Of a stretch of 64,000 nucleotides of DNA, positions 54,554 through 63,913 are shown one piece after another (the first letter of the stretch is position 1; each line of letters opens with the position of its first letter). A program made the translations under genes and the position numbers. Origin of the DNA: Thermoplasmatales archaeon (lineage in GTDB: Archaea; Thermoplasmatota; Thermoplasmata; Thermoplasmatales; Thermoplasmataceae). Below the pieces are notes generated by a model. It made no database searches, was not told where the DNA came from, and saw only the letters and a list, made by a program, of their open reading frames with translations. The stretch is from the NCBI GenBank assembly GCA_026127925.1, contig JAJSLM010000001.1:372001-436000 (forward strand), in the 5' to 3' direction.

Positions 54554-55469
54554 TTTTAAAAGCGATGTTGTAGTTGACTGGTGCCCTGGATGCGGGGATT
54601 TTGGTATACTCACGTCTATAACCCAGGCACTCACAGAGATGAATCTTGGCGGTGAAGATGTAGTAGCGGTTTCGGGCATCGGATGTTCCGGAAAAACACC
54701 CCATTATTTGAACATAGCTGGGGTTCATACCCTTCACGGAAGGGCAATTCCTTTTGCCACAGGTGTAAAACTTGCCAACCCGAATCTTAAGGTTATACTG
54801 CCGAGTGGAGACGGGGATCTTTTAAGCATAGGGGCAGGGCATTTTGTCGCTGAGGGAAGAAGGAACACGGGCCTGACTATAGTCCTTTTCGATAATGCTG
54901 TTTACGGTCTCACGAAAGGCCAGGCGGCACCGACGATGGCGCTGGGGGAGAAGACAAAAAGTCTTGCAAGGGAAAATATATTCGGTAAGGTCAATCCAAT
55001 AGCTTTGGCATTATCCTCGGGTTATTCATTCGTCGCCAGAGGATTTTCCTTTGACATGAAACAATTGAAGGGACTGATCAAGATGGCACTGAATCATAAG
55101 GGATCTGCAGTTATAGACGTCCTTCAACCATGCCCGACCTACAACGACGTAAACACAATGGACTGGTACAGGGAAAGAGTTTACAGGCTGGAAGATGAGC
55201 CATCGTGGGATCCTGTTGTAACCAAGGACAACGCAGATTCTGCAGCCATGAAATTCCAGCAGGCTTATCAGAAGGCACTTGAATGGGGAGAAAAAATCCC
55301 GACTGGTCTATTCTACCAAAACAAAACGATTCCGAGCTTTACTGAAAGACTCAGTCAATTCGTTCCGAACTATCTAACCAATCCGCCAGCAACTCAGGTG
55401 GTATTCAACAAGGATCATTATACGGTTGTAGACCCAGAAAAGACATTTAGTGATAAGATCATCGACTGA
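54543..55469 (+). CDS. korB: 2-oxoacid:ferredoxin oxidoreductase, beta subunit
   Basis: 308 residues from ATG 54543, preceded by GTGGAGGTG. Thiamine diphosphate and one 4Fe-4S cluster: Cys14 and Cys17 (WCPGCGDFG), Cys48 (GIGCSG) and a fourth Cys in QPCPTYN; thiamine motif GDGDLLSIG begins at 89. Works as a complex with the gamma-alpha subunit. The substrate range (pyruvate, 2-oxoglutarate or both) cannot be fixed from sequence. Confidence 0.93.
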   Translation: MAHNFKSDVVVDWCPGCGDFGILTSITQALTEMNLGGEDVVAVSGIGCSGKTPHYLNIAGVHTLHGRAIPFATGVKLANPNLKVILPSGDGDLLSIGAGHFVAEGRRNTGLTIVLFDNAVYGLTKGQAAPTMALGEKTKSLARENIFGKVNPIALALSSGYSFVARGFSFDMKQLKGLIKMALNHKGSAVIDVLQPCPTYNDVNTMDWYRERVYRLEDEPSWDPVVTKDNADSAAMKFQQAYQKALEWGEKIPTGLFYQNKTIPSFTERLSQFVPNYLTNPPATQVVFNKDHYTVVDPEKTFSDKIID

Positions 55470-55471
55470 TC

Positions 55472-56053
55472 TTAGGCAAAAGCTAAGTAAATAAACAAAA
55501 TTCCGAAAATCACGAGTGAAGCGACGCTGAATATCTTCACTCCAAACTCAACCTTTTTTCCATATTTTATTGATGTTTTATTAACAAATAATGATAGGAA
55601 TGATATCCATATCACTATACCAATGAAGAGGAATGCTATTGGAATTATGCCGAATTTTCCGTAAACGCTAAGGCCAGCAGTTAGCCACCACCCAATTTGC
55701 AAAGGGTTTATGAGACCAATTGTAAGGCCAATTATGTATCCGTTCCCACCTCTGCCTTTGTCGCTATCTGCGTTCACATTAGATCTCGAAGTCACAAAAG
55801 CAAGGTAAAGGAAAAAAAATGCTCCCGCAATGTATATGTACCTGCTGAATCTCAATATGCCTATCCCTGTTCCGAGGAATAATATAATTACCATAAGAGT
55901 AAAATCTGCAGTCATTGCACCTAAGCCTACAACAAAGCTCTTTGGCGCAGATCTTATGGCTCTCTGAATCATGATTGCCGTAACTGGGCCAGGTGGCCCT
56001 GCAAGCGAGACCCCTAATAAAAGACCCATAAGCGCGAGGATAATCTGATTCAT
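55472..56053 (-). CDS. LysE/RhtB-family exporter
   Basis: 193 residues, six predicted membrane helices. Family marks are LAGPPGPVTAIMIQRAI near the start and GLINPLQIGWWL near 110-125. These exporters move amino acids or small molecules out of the cell; substrate unknown. Converges with korB two bases after its stop. Confidence 0.82.
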   Translation of the reverse strand: MNQIILALMGLLLGVSLAGPPGPVTAIMIQRAIRSAPKSFVVGLGAMTADFTLMVIILFLGTGIGILRFSRYIYIAGAFFFLYLAFVTSRSNVNADSDKGRGGNGYIIGLTIGLINPLQIGWWLTAGLSVYGKFGIIPIAFLFIGIVIWISFLSLFVNKTSIKYGKKVEFGVKIFSVASLVIFGILFIYLAFA

Positions 56054-56471
56054 AAGTTAATGGTTAAATCTTTATGGTATAAATTTACTTCCCATTTATT
56101 GTAGGTGGGTAAATATTCAGGCTAATGTGCACAATCGTTCCTTTGTACGCAGAATCATGGGCCCAAAGATATCTACATTAAGCATGCTTTATATCTTCAT
56201 AATCGTGATGAAATATTCTGAAACTCAACACTGCTATAAAAAATGTAGGAATTTATGTAAGTACGCGAGGTTTTCAAACAGATTAGGCAGTTGTTGCAAT
56301 CAGATTATTTCGGAGAAAAAAGGAAGGGAAACAGACATAGAGTTCTTCGCCGGTATATTGTCCTTTACCAGTTGAGTAGAAAGAGAAATTTTGCAGGAAT
56401 AGATGACGTGTAATTAGTTCAAAATGCGAGTTTATGGGCAATATTTATAAATCATTGGCAGTTTTAGCGCC
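56054..56471. other. Spacer without a convincing gene
   Basis: A plus-strand frame at 56127-56375 is open (82 codons) but Cys/Lys-rich and without promoter or ribosome-binding site, so it is not called. The last 60 bases are promoter DNA for the methyltransferase gene (TATTTATAAATC near 56441). Confidence 0.4.
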
Positions 56472-57107
56472 ATGGTTTCACCCGATTTTAAAAGAAAAGA
56501 AGAACTGTTGCGATTTCTTAAGTGTTCGGAGGACGACATTTCAAAATTGTTTAGGAAGGCAGAAAGCATAATATCGTACGTAGATTCACAAATAGGGGGC
56601 AAGGATTACTGGCAGGTCTCATATTCAGAACTTTCCTGGCTTTATTCACTTGTTTGCCTAATGAGTGCAAAAAAGGTTGCAGAAACAGGCGTCGGCCCTG
56701 GTAGTACGTCATTTGCAATACTTTCTGTGCTGAAACTGGATAATGGAAAGTTATACAGTTTCGATAAGGGTGAAAGATACGGTGAAGCAGAACCTAAGCC
56801 CGTTGGTTTCCTTGTGCCAGAAAAACTCCGGAAAAATTGGTCCCTTGTTCTCGGTGATTCGAAGAACACTCTGAAGAACGTTCTTGAAAAAAACGCTCCG
56901 TTTGATATCTTCTTCCATGATTCTGAACACACCTATGAGCACGTAACTTTTGAGCTTGAAACAGCTTTACCTTACCTAAACAAAAGGTTCGCAATAGTGA
57001 TTGATAACTATGACTGGACTGAGGCACCAAAGGATTTTTCTAAGAAACATAATTTCCTGTTGTTGCCTATGGTGGATGATATGTGCTTTCTCTTGCCTAG
57101 GATCTGA
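56472..57107 (+). CDS. SAM-dependent methyltransferase (class I, O-methyltransferase-like)
   Basis: 211 residues. Motif I is KVAETGVGPGSTS (about 67-79), followed by LYSFDKGERYG, and DIFFHDSEHTYEHV near 138-151 with the acidic residues that would bind the metal or SAM ribose. The layout matches the Methyltransf_24/caffeoyl-CoA O-methyltransferase-like group. Substrate unknown. A TATA-like TATTTATAAA lies about 25 bp before the ATG, so it is likely leaderless and alone. Confidence 0.76.
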   Translation: MVSPDFKRKEELLRFLKCSEDDISKLFRKAESIISYVDSQIGGKDYWQVSYSELSWLYSLVCLMSAKKVAETGVGPGSTSFAILSVLKLDNGKLYSFDKGERYGEAEPKPVGFLVPEKLRKNWSLVLGDSKNTLKNVLEKNAPFDIFFHDSEHTYEHVTFELETALPYLNKRFAIVIDNYDWTEAPKDFSKKHNFLLLPMVDDMCFLLPRI

Positions 57108-57139
57108 GTAACAAGTTTCAAAAACCAGCTCTCCGTGGA

Positions 57140-58441
57140 TCAGCTATCATCATCGGATTGATCCATTTTATTGATGAACTCATCAAATCCTTCCTTTGTG
57201 AGCTTCTCTTCGCCAGATATGTTATCAAATCTCGCCTGACGTGTAACGTTCTTTCCTTTAAACAGAGAAAGGTTATCGTCTTCAAGAACGTATTTTTTGA
57301 AAACTGCTGGGTCCCCATTGATCCTGACAAATCGAGTGCGTCCGTACCTTCCAAGACTCTTCGTTGTTGTTATCACAAGACCCAGTTCCTCAAGTTCTGA
57401 GAGAATATCACTTGCACGTCTTGAGGTGAGAGCCTGAAATCCGAGTTCATTACATATGGCACGATAATTATCCATAATTTCCCCAGTTATGAGAAGTTTA
57501 TCGCTCAGTTCCTGTGTCACAATCGTGCTTAACAGAATTATCTTGTTATGGAGAGGAAGTGTAAGGATTGTCTCCTTTACCACATCCATTTCAAACTTAT
57601 CTCGGGCAGCATAGACTTCTTTTTCTGTTACCTTTTCACAGCTGTTCCTTTCGGCAATTTCTATGGCTATTCGCATGAGGTTGATAACCTTCCTGGCATC
57701 TCCATGTTCCTGTGCCCCTATGGCCGCGCAAAGGCTTATCGCCCCCTCATCCACGAGTCCCTCGTTTGTTACGCCATTTAGCCTGAATTTCAATATGTCT
57801 TTTAACTGTGTTGCGTTATATGGAGGAAAAATAAGGCTTTCCTGATTCATCCGACTCTTGATCCTTGGTTCCATCTGGCTCATTATGTTAGTATCATTCG
57901 TTATCCCTATTATAGAAACCTTGGATAGTGTAGGCTCTTCAAGGATTTTAAGAACAACATAAAGCGAGTCTCCGCCGCTCTTTTCCACGAGCTTGTCTAT
58001 TTCGTCAAGTATGATTATAACAAATCCAGAAAGGCCGTTTATTCTTGAAATAAGTTCACTGTAGATCCTGTCCGTGGTCCAGCCAAGCAGCGGTATCTTC
58101 TCATCTGCATCACTCAAGCCATTTACGAGTGTTGTCAGAACTGAATACGGTGTATCATTTACCTGGCAATTCAGGTAGCAGGTTGTTACCCTGTCTTTAG
58201 TTGCCTCCTTTAGAAGATTTATCACATGCCGGGTTGTTGAGGTCTTCCCTGTTCCGGTTTTTCCATAGATCAGTATATTTGAAGGCCTAGTATTCCTCAC
58301 AACACTACTGAGTATGTCTACAAGGTGCTGTATTTCCTCTTCTCTGTGAGGAAAGGAATCGGGAATAAAAGACTCATTAAGGAGTTCCAGATGGGCAGAA
58401 ACCTTGTTTTCCGAGTTAATGTATTTTGAAAATGGATTCAT
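57140..58441 (-). CDS. Orc1/Cdc6 replication initiator
   Basis: 433 residues: AAA+ domain with Walker A GKTGTGKT (60-67), Walker B ILDEIDK (near 144-150), sensor 1 IGITND, sensor 2 EHGDARKVINLMR (about 242-254), and a C-terminal winged helix. It binds origin repeats and recruits MCM. The short upstream region (58442-58517) holds no clear origin-recognition box by eye, but a single ACCGGTAAA lies at 58447-58455. One initiator gene in the window; other copies may exist. Start MNPFSKYINSENK is typical. Confidence 0.92.
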   Translation of the reverse strand: MNPFSKYINSENKVSAHLELLNESFIPDSFPHREEEIQHLVDILSSVVRNTRPSNILIYGKTGTGKTSTTRHVINLLKEATKDRVTTCYLNCQVNDTPYSVLTTLVNGLSDADEKIPLLGWTTDRIYSELISRINGLSGFVIIILDEIDKLVEKSGGDSLYVVLKILEEPTLSKVSIIGITNDTNIMSQMEPRIKSRMNQESLIFPPYNATQLKDILKFRLNGVTNEGLVDEGAISLCAAIGAQEHGDARKVINLMRIAIEIAERNSCEKVTEKEVYAARDKFEMDVVKETILTLPLHNKIILLSTIVTQELSDKLLITGEIMDNYRAICNELGFQALTSRRASDILSELEELGLVITTTKSLGRYGRTRFVRINGDPAVFKKYVLEDDNLSLFKGKNVTRQARFDNISGEEKLTKEGFDEFINKMDQSDDDS

Positions 58442-58517
58442 AATTCACCGGTAAAGGATCGATAAGTGTAGTTAGTACTAAAACCTTTTTTAGATCAGAA
58501 TAGTTAACAATTCAAGA

Positions 58518-59807
58518 TCATGCTTTCTGAAGAAATTCAATTTTTCCTTTGTTCTCGTATTCGATTATATCGCTTATGAGATAAATCGATCCTGTAACTA
58601 AAACGAAATCTGAAATCTCGCATGCCCTCCTATAGGCTTCCATTGGGTCCGGAATCACCTCAGAATGCTCGAATATACCATTAGAAATATTGCTCAGCGT
58701 CTGAGCGGGTAAAGATCTCAAAGGTTCGTTTGGTGTGGTGAATATAATCCTATCGGAAAGTCTCCTCAGTGCCCTGAGATATGAATATTGATCTTTGTCT
58801 GATAACATCCCTACCACAAGCAACGGTTTTAGTGGTGTCAACTTGCTAAGTGCGATCTGTAATGCATCTGCTGCGGGCGGATTATGGGCAGCATCAACCA
58901 TGACCATTGGATTTCTTCTGATTATGTTCATTCTTCCAGGCCATTTTGTCGAGAGGATTCCACGTTCTATGTCGGTCTTTTTTAATCCATCTGCCCCAGA
59001 ATTTTCCAATGAAAGCACAGCTGTTGCAATATTCTTGGCTTGAAATTGTCCTATTAGACGCGTCTCTATGTTATATTCTTCGTTTGTTGTTATGAGAGTG
59101 AAGCTTGTCCCGTTGAGGTTGCTTTCTAGATCTGTTATCTTGCTATTTGTTTCCACTGAAATATATTTAGAATCCTTTAGATCGCATATTCTTTTGAGGA
59201 CCTTTACGGCTTCAGGTTTTGTTTCTAGAACTACCGTGGGTTTCCTCTTCTTTATTATGCCCCCCTTTTCCATGGCGATCGAATCTATTGAGCAACCAAG
59301 TCGGTCAAAATGTTCGTACCCGATCTGGGTAATAACGGATACTTCCGGCATTACTATGTTCGTCGAATCAAGTCGGCCACCCAGTCCCACCTCAACCGCA
59401 GCATATTCTACGTTTTTCCTTGCAAATAGATCGAAGGCCATTAGGGTCGTCGTTTCGAAAAAAGTGGGGCGCATTTTTTTTGCGGCCATTGCATCTATGA
59501 AATTCCTATTCTTGGAGACAAAGTAATTGATCTCATCATCCGTTATCATCTCGTTATTCACAACAATCCGTTCGTTAAACTTTAGCAGATGCGGCGAGGT
59601 ATACAGTCCCGCTGAGTATTTCTGATGAAGTGTATTGTATACGAAGGCTGAAACTGATCCTTTGCCGTTTGTTCCTGCTATATGTATCGACTTGAATTTT
59701 TTCTCTGGGTATTCTAAATAGTTCGAAAATTCTCGTGTAACAGCTAAGCCAAGCTTGATACCATCACGGGTTAGACCATACAAATAGGACAGGTTATCGT
59801 CGGACAC
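58518..59807 (-). CDS. folC: Folylpolyglutamate/dihydrofolate synthase-type ligase
   Basis: 429 residues of the Mur ligase superfamily. Phosphate loop AGTNGKGSV (44-52), YTSPHLLKFNERI, EVGLGGRLDSTN and MVDAAHNPPAADAL are the FolC landmarks. It adds glutamate to folates or to the tetrahydrofolate analogues used by this group. Long protein, no truncation. The Orc1/Cdc6 gene follows on the same strand after 76 bases. Confidence 0.88.
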   Translation of the reverse strand: MSDDNLSYLYGLTRDGIKLGLAVTREFSNYLEYPEKKFKSIHIAGTNGKGSVSAFVYNTLHQKYSAGLYTSPHLLKFNERIVVNNEMITDDEINYFVSKNRNFIDAMAAKKMRPTFFETTTLMAFDLFARKNVEYAAVEVGLGGRLDSTNIVMPEVSVITQIGYEHFDRLGCSIDSIAMEKGGIIKKRKPTVVLETKPEAVKVLKRICDLKDSKYISVETNSKITDLESNLNGTSFTLITTNEEYNIETRLIGQFQAKNIATAVLSLENSGADGLKKTDIERGILSTKWPGRMNIIRRNPMVMVDAAHNPPAADALQIALSKLTPLKPLLVVGMLSDKDQYSYLRALRRLSDRIIFTTPNEPLRSLPAQTLSNISNGIFEHSEVIPDPMEAYRRACEISDFVLVTGSIYLISDIIEYENKGKIEFLQKA

Positions 59808-59914
59808 GATGGGGATATAGTGATGTGAATCATATACTTAACTTCAAAAATAAGAAGACAAATGTAACATGCAAATTACTTAAACACATTTAGTATTCAA
59901 GATACGGATATATT

Positions 59915-60631
59915 ATGGACACTAAGCAACTTTATTTGGACAACCAATATCTCAAGGAAGCCGATGGAACTGCACTTTGGTTTGAATTCACAGATTTAAT
60001 TTTGGATCAGACGATATTTTATCCAACCATGGATGGCCAGCCCAATGACAAGGGAAAGGTTCTGATCGATAACAAAGAATATCTTATAGTAGATACTTGG
60101 CAGGATGGTTCGAGTATACACCTGATGTCTCTTGACACGTTCCCTGCGGACACAAAAGGAAAGAAAGTGCATCAGATTATAGACTGGGATATACGCTATC
60201 TTCACATGAGATTCCGTACTGCTCTGAAGGTTCTCACAGCGTTAACGTACTCTATGCTTAAAGGTACGACAAGGATAAATCAGACCTACGATACTGAAGC
60301 ATGGTTCGACATCGAAGTTGAAACTTTGACTCAACAGGATGTAGAATCGCTTATTGCAGAGGCTAACAAGATAATGCAATCCGGAAAAGATGTAACATTC
60401 TCTTATGTAGAACGGGCGGATTTTCTAAAAGACCTAGATATGATGAAGATATGTAAAGAAAAGGTACCCGACGGAGATAAAATGAGAGTTATGCACATAG
60501 AAGGCCTCCCTTCGCAGATGGAATTCGGAACAAACGTTTCAAACACAGAGGAAGTTGGTACCATCAATTACAAGACCACACTTACCAAAGGTGTTCTTAA
60601 CAAGAGGATTAATATTACATTAAGTCCTTAA
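59915..60631 (+). CDS. AlaX-like protein lacking all four zinc ligands
   Basis: 238 residues with the order of the alanyl-tRNA editing domain: FYPTMDGQPNDKG, then IDWDIRYLHMRF and the LTKGVLNKRI end. In active AlaX the zinc is held by HxxxH and CxxxH. Here the first motif reads RTALK (Arg101, Lys105) and the second EFGTNV (Glu203, Asn207), so no ligand remains. The protein probably no longer hydrolyses misacylated tRNA by the known mechanism; it might be a regulator or bind tRNA only. ATG 59915 is the start (GATATATTATG). Confidence 0.72.
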   Translation: MDTKQLYLDNQYLKEADGTALWFEFTDLILDQTIFYPTMDGQPNDKGKVLIDNKEYLIVDTWQDGSSIHLMSLDTFPADTKGKKVHQIIDWDIRYLHMRFRTALKVLTALTYSMLKGTTRINQTYDTEAWFDIEVETLTQQDVESLIAEANKIMQSGKDVTFSYVERADFLKDLDMMKICKEKVPDGDKMRVMHIEGLPSQMEFGTNVSNTEEVGTINYKTTLTKGVLNKRINITLSP

Positions 60632-60644
60632 CATTTAAAGTATT

Positions 60645-61763
60645 ATGGACGCCGAACAAGACCCAAAAAAAGTACCGAGGACATTTGACACGGTTTTAGA
60701 AATCTTCAGTCTCGTTTTGATCGGCATAGCAATAATCTCTTTTTTCTACCTTTTGCCCTCAACAATTAGTGATTTTCAAATTATTAGGAGTATTCCAACA
60801 TATCTGTACCTGATCTTTAGTTTTACACTTTCCTCAAGTATTTTCCTCTTGATTATCACAGCTGTCGCACTTACCTCTGCTATAGCAATTGTGACATTTG
60901 TTGTGAAACTCAAAATGTTCTCGAAAGGTTTCACCGGTAGAAATTCCGCCATATATTTCCGTTATTTCTCTTTATACGTTCTTGTCCAGCTTATATTTTC
61001 GGCCTTTATTGATTATCTTATCCCTTCACTTGGTAAAGAGTTTCCATATAATATGTCATTTCCTGCTCAGAACTATTTTATATCCTCCTCTGTCCTCCTT
61101 TCTACCTTCCTTTTGGACTTTGTTCCCGTAGTTATTGCTCTCTGCGTTTATCTCATAATTATTGGAAAATTTAGCCTCAACAATCTATTGAATTACGATG
61201 TGAAAACAAACAGTTTACTACTTATTGCAATGATTCTGGCAATTATAATCGCAGCCATAGAGGGAGGTCCTATAATTATACTCATCTCCGATCTATTCAT
61301 AACATTTGTGTTGAATATCATAATCCTTAAGTTTGGGTTCTTCAAAGGTTTCCTTTCCTATTTCACTTTATCAATGGCAGGAATTGCCGAAAGTGCGATC
61401 TCCTCGTTTAATCCTGATTTGGCGTTAGTGATCTATATAATTCTCATGATCGTGGGATTCCTTGGAATTTATTCTCTGTTCTCAATGGAGAGGTTTGCAC
61501 TGAAGCCTCCGACAAACAATGACATTAATCAAGATCTAGGATCCGATCATCAGGAGATTAAAAAAGAGCGAAGCCCGAGAGCAAATAATGTACCGAGAAT
61601 AGACTTATTTGTGAGAAGCTCGTGTCCAAATTGTGGAAATACCAGTTTTCATGTTCTCAAAGACATGACCCTGAAGTGTTCGAAATGTGAATATGAATTG
61701 GGCAAAGAGGCAATGGGACCTCCCAATATATCAATAGAGTACAGGAGAAACCTTGGAATTTGA
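60645..61763 (+). CDS. Polytopic membrane protein with C-terminal zinc ribbon
   Basis: 372 residues: about eight membrane helices (from about 15 to 285), a linker rich in Asp/Lys (about 290-320), then a zinc ribbon CPNCGNTSFHVL with CSKCEYELG. No enzyme signature is seen. It follows the AlaX-like gene after 13 bases and shares its direction, so the pair is probably one transcript. Confidence 0.68.
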   Translation: MDAEQDPKKVPRTFDTVLEIFSLVLIGIAIISFFYLLPSTISDFQIIRSIPTYLYLIFSFTLSSSIFLLIITAVALTSAIAIVTFVVKLKMFSKGFTGRNSAIYFRYFSLYVLVQLIFSAFIDYLIPSLGKEFPYNMSFPAQNYFISSSVLLSTFLLDFVPVVIALCVYLIIIGKFSLNNLLNYDVKTNSLLLIAMILAIIIAAIEGGPIIILISDLFITFVLNIIILKFGFFKGFLSYFTLSMAGIAESAISSFNPDLALVIYIILMIVGFLGIYSLFSMERFALKPPTNNDINQDLGSDHQEIKKERSPRANNVPRIDLFVRSSCPNCGNTSFHVLKDMTLKCSKCEYELGKEAMGPPNISIEYRRNLGI

Positions 61764-61880
61764 GTTTGATCGGAGAGTTCCTACTAATAAATGCTTAGCC
61801 GCACGAACTTATGCCCATATAGTTTTCCCTTTAGCTTAAGTAATTTATATGGCGTGAATATCAAGAATGGCAAAACAAAC

Positions 61881-61952
61881 GGATAGGTGGCAGAGCGGTC
61901 ATGCGTGGGACTGCAGATCCCATCTAATAGGGTTCAACTCCCTACCTATCCT
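61881..61952 (+). tRNA. tRNA-Cys (GCA)
   Basis: Acceptor GGATAGG/CCTATCC, anticodon stem TGGGA/TCCCA with loop CTGCAGA (anticodon GCA), T-loop TTCAACT, discriminator T as usual for Cys. The T-arm stem is TAGGG/CCCTA. A recombinase gene starts 27 bases after it, so it is the probable attachment gene of an integrated element. Confidence 0.92.
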
Positions 61953-61978
61953 TTTAATTAAATAAACGGATACTTTTT

Positions 61979-63239
61979 ATGTTTGTTTGGATTATTACAG
62001 AGGGTAGCCCAGAGTTTAATCTACAATTGAAGAGATGGTATGAAAATCTAAAGGCACATTCAGTAATCACAGCAGAGACTTATTTTAGGCACTTACTCTT
62101 ATGGTGCGATAGGGATAACACCAATCCTATGGAACTTCTGGAACTTGCAAGACGTGAAGATTTCAGATATAAAATAATGGACGTTATAAGGGAAATGGAA
62201 AAGGAAGGCAAGGCAGGGTCATATATTTCGTATGCTGAAAAGCCCGTAATTTCTTGGCTTAGATTTAATGGAATTAATGTTAAGCTAAACATCAACATCA
62301 AGAACGAAAATCGTAATTTAAGGTCAGAGAATGAGAGAGTGCCAAGCAAGGAAGACTTGGGAAAGATATTAAGGATGGCTACCGCAAGAGCGAGGGTATC
62401 GGCTTCATTAATGGCGTATTCAGGTCTAAGACCAGAAACATTAGGAGATTATGAGGGGACAGATTGCCTTAAACTTTCAGACATAGAAGGAGTTAAACTA
62501 TCAACCACAGGAGTAGAATTTGAGAAAATTCCAGCAAAGATTAGAGTAAGGAGCAATCTGTCTAAGGCAAGGAATGAGTATTTTACATTTCTGAGCAAGG
62601 AAGGATTGGATTACTTAACAGAGTATTTGGGCAAGAGGGTATTGGAAGGAGAAAAACTAACGTTTAATTCCCCTATTCTGCAATTAGACCCAAAGGGAGA
62701 GAAAAAAAGAGGACAGGAGCGAAATGAACACCTAAGAACAGCGTTGGTAGCAAGAGACATTAAGAAGGCTATTGTTAATGCTGGTTTTGATTGGAGACCC
62801 TATGTATTGCGAGCTTATTTCCCCTTGGAGGCAGTTCATAATGGGTCATAAGGGAGACATTGAGGCGAGATACAGCACGAACAAGAGGCTACCGCCAGAT
62901 ATGATAGAGGAAATGCGAGAGAGTTATCGGAAGTGTTTGAAATTCCTTGAAACCAGAATATCCGAGGTATCGGAGGACAACGCCAAGCTATTCTTACAGC
63001 AACAGCTCTTATCGGCAGTGGGCTACAAGCAGGAAGAGATAGACAAGATAGACCTTACAAATGTGAGCAACGAGGACTTTCAGCAGTTGTTAAGGGACAA
63101 GGTAGCGGGAGCGATGAGCGACAACGGAGCGAAGCAGAAGGTCATACCCGTAAGCGACATAGAGCAGTATATTAGCGATGGATACGATTTTGAGGCAGTA
63201 TTGCCTAACGGCAAGGCAGTTATGAGGTTGAGGTTCTAG
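61979..63239 (+). pseudogene. Tyrosine recombinase (integrase) broken by a frameshift/deletion
   Basis: The 5' frame (61979-62851, ATG start) codes the N-terminal part and the box I arginine in YSGLRPETLG, then NAGFDWRPYVLRAYF, and ends wrongly in PLEAVHNGS. The 3' frame continues one base over from about 62820 with RQFIMGHKGDIEARYSTNK (active-site His and Tyr) to the stop at 63239. Between them about 15-18 residues expected in archaeal integrases are missing. So the gene looks dead, by an out-of-frame deletion, unless the two parts are joined in some unusual way. It adjoins tRNA-Cys. Confidence 0.75.
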
Positions 63240-63642
63240 AATGGCCCCTTAACCAATCATAATCAAACCACAATACATATCGCCTTCTCTGTCTTTTTTG
63301 ACTTCCTTCTATTATTTTCATCAATAACGTAAGGTCTCTTTCCTCCGTGAAATCAAGCATTCCTTTTCTAACGGGCTTTCCATATTCCGCATTTGACTTT
63401 TCCATAAATGTGTCTCGTATTTCATCAAAAAGAAGAAGTGGCGGATTACTGAAATCTACTAAGACTCCATTTTTTATTAGCTCGTCAATATGTCTTATGG
63501 TGGTTTTCTGATTCATCTTTCTTTTTAGAAGGGTAGTAAGCTGGTATTGAGTTAGAAATGTATCTTTCGATGATAGAACATTGATTATTTCTTCGCAGTA
63601 AGCACAAGGATAATATTCAATATGGCTATTATATTCACTCAT
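63220..63642 (-). CDS. Winged-helix-like protein of the integrated element
   Basis: 140 residues from ATG 63642 (a TTG at 63684 is open but a TATA-like AGAATAAATA near 63668-63677 favours the ATG). Residues about 25-70 form a helix-turn-helix: TQYQLTTLLKRKMNQKTTIRHIDELIKNGVLV. A CxxC pair (PCAYCEE) lies near 12-15. Probable regulator of the element. It is convergent with the integrase by 20 bases and divergent from the next small gene. Confidence 0.55.
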   Translation of the reverse strand: MSEYNSHIEYYPCAYCEEIINVLSSKDTFLTQYQLTTLLKRKMNQKTTIRHIDELIKNGVLVDFSNPPLLLFDEIRDTFMEKSNAEYGKPVRKGMLDFTEERDLTLLMKIIEGSQKRQRRRYVLWFDYDWLRGHSRTSTS

Positions 63643-63657
63643 CGTAATAGTTATGGT

Positions 63658-63731
63658 ATTAACCCTATTTATTCTTTCATTCAATTAGAAGTTAGATAAG
63701 AATGAATGACACAGGTAATACACGGGTTAAT
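63658..63731 (+). promoter_or_regulatory. Inverted repeat between divergent element genes
   Basis: ATTAACCC (63658-63665) and GGGTTAAT (63724-63731) are perfect 8-bp inverted copies 58 bases apart, one in the leader of the minus-strand winged-helix gene and the other in the 5' end of the 69-residue gene. They could be two operator copies for the element regulator. Evidence is by eye only. Confidence 0.35.
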
Positions 63732-63911
63732 CGGGTAAATATACAGATACCCAAGAACCGCTTCGCTATGAAATTCCCTAATTCAGCCATTCTTCAAATC
63801 ATACTTTCTATGCCTAACGAAGTGGAAGGCGAGGAACTAATCGGTGCGGTGGGCGTTTGGCTCAATATTCTGGATATAGAAAGGGCTAAATATATTGGAA
63901 GAGGTAAATAA
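63702..63911 (+). CDS. Small protein of the integrated element, unknown function
   Basis: 69 residues: a basic/polar start (MNDTGNTRVNRVNIQIPKNRF), then a predominantly helical part (AILQIILSMPNEVE, VWLNILDIERAKY). No family is seen. It lies next to a divergent winged-helix gene with an inverted repeat in the shared control region, and is followed by another reading frame two bases on. Confidence 0.45.
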   Translation: MNDTGNTRVNRVNIQIPKNRFAMKFPNSAILQIILSMPNEVEGEELIGAVGVWLNILDIERAKYIGRGK

Positions 63912-63913
63912 TT

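Noticed and set aside
56127-56375. 82-codon plus-strand frame in the spacer after the LysE-like gene
   Set aside because: No TATA box or ribosome-binding site, odd Cys/Lys composition and no recognisable domain; probably chance.
58442-58517. Possible replication origin next to orc1/cdc6
   Set aside because: Only 76 bases, without repeated origin-recognition boxes or a clear AT-rich unwinding element; the single ACCGGTAAA also occurs inside coding genes, so it is not specific.
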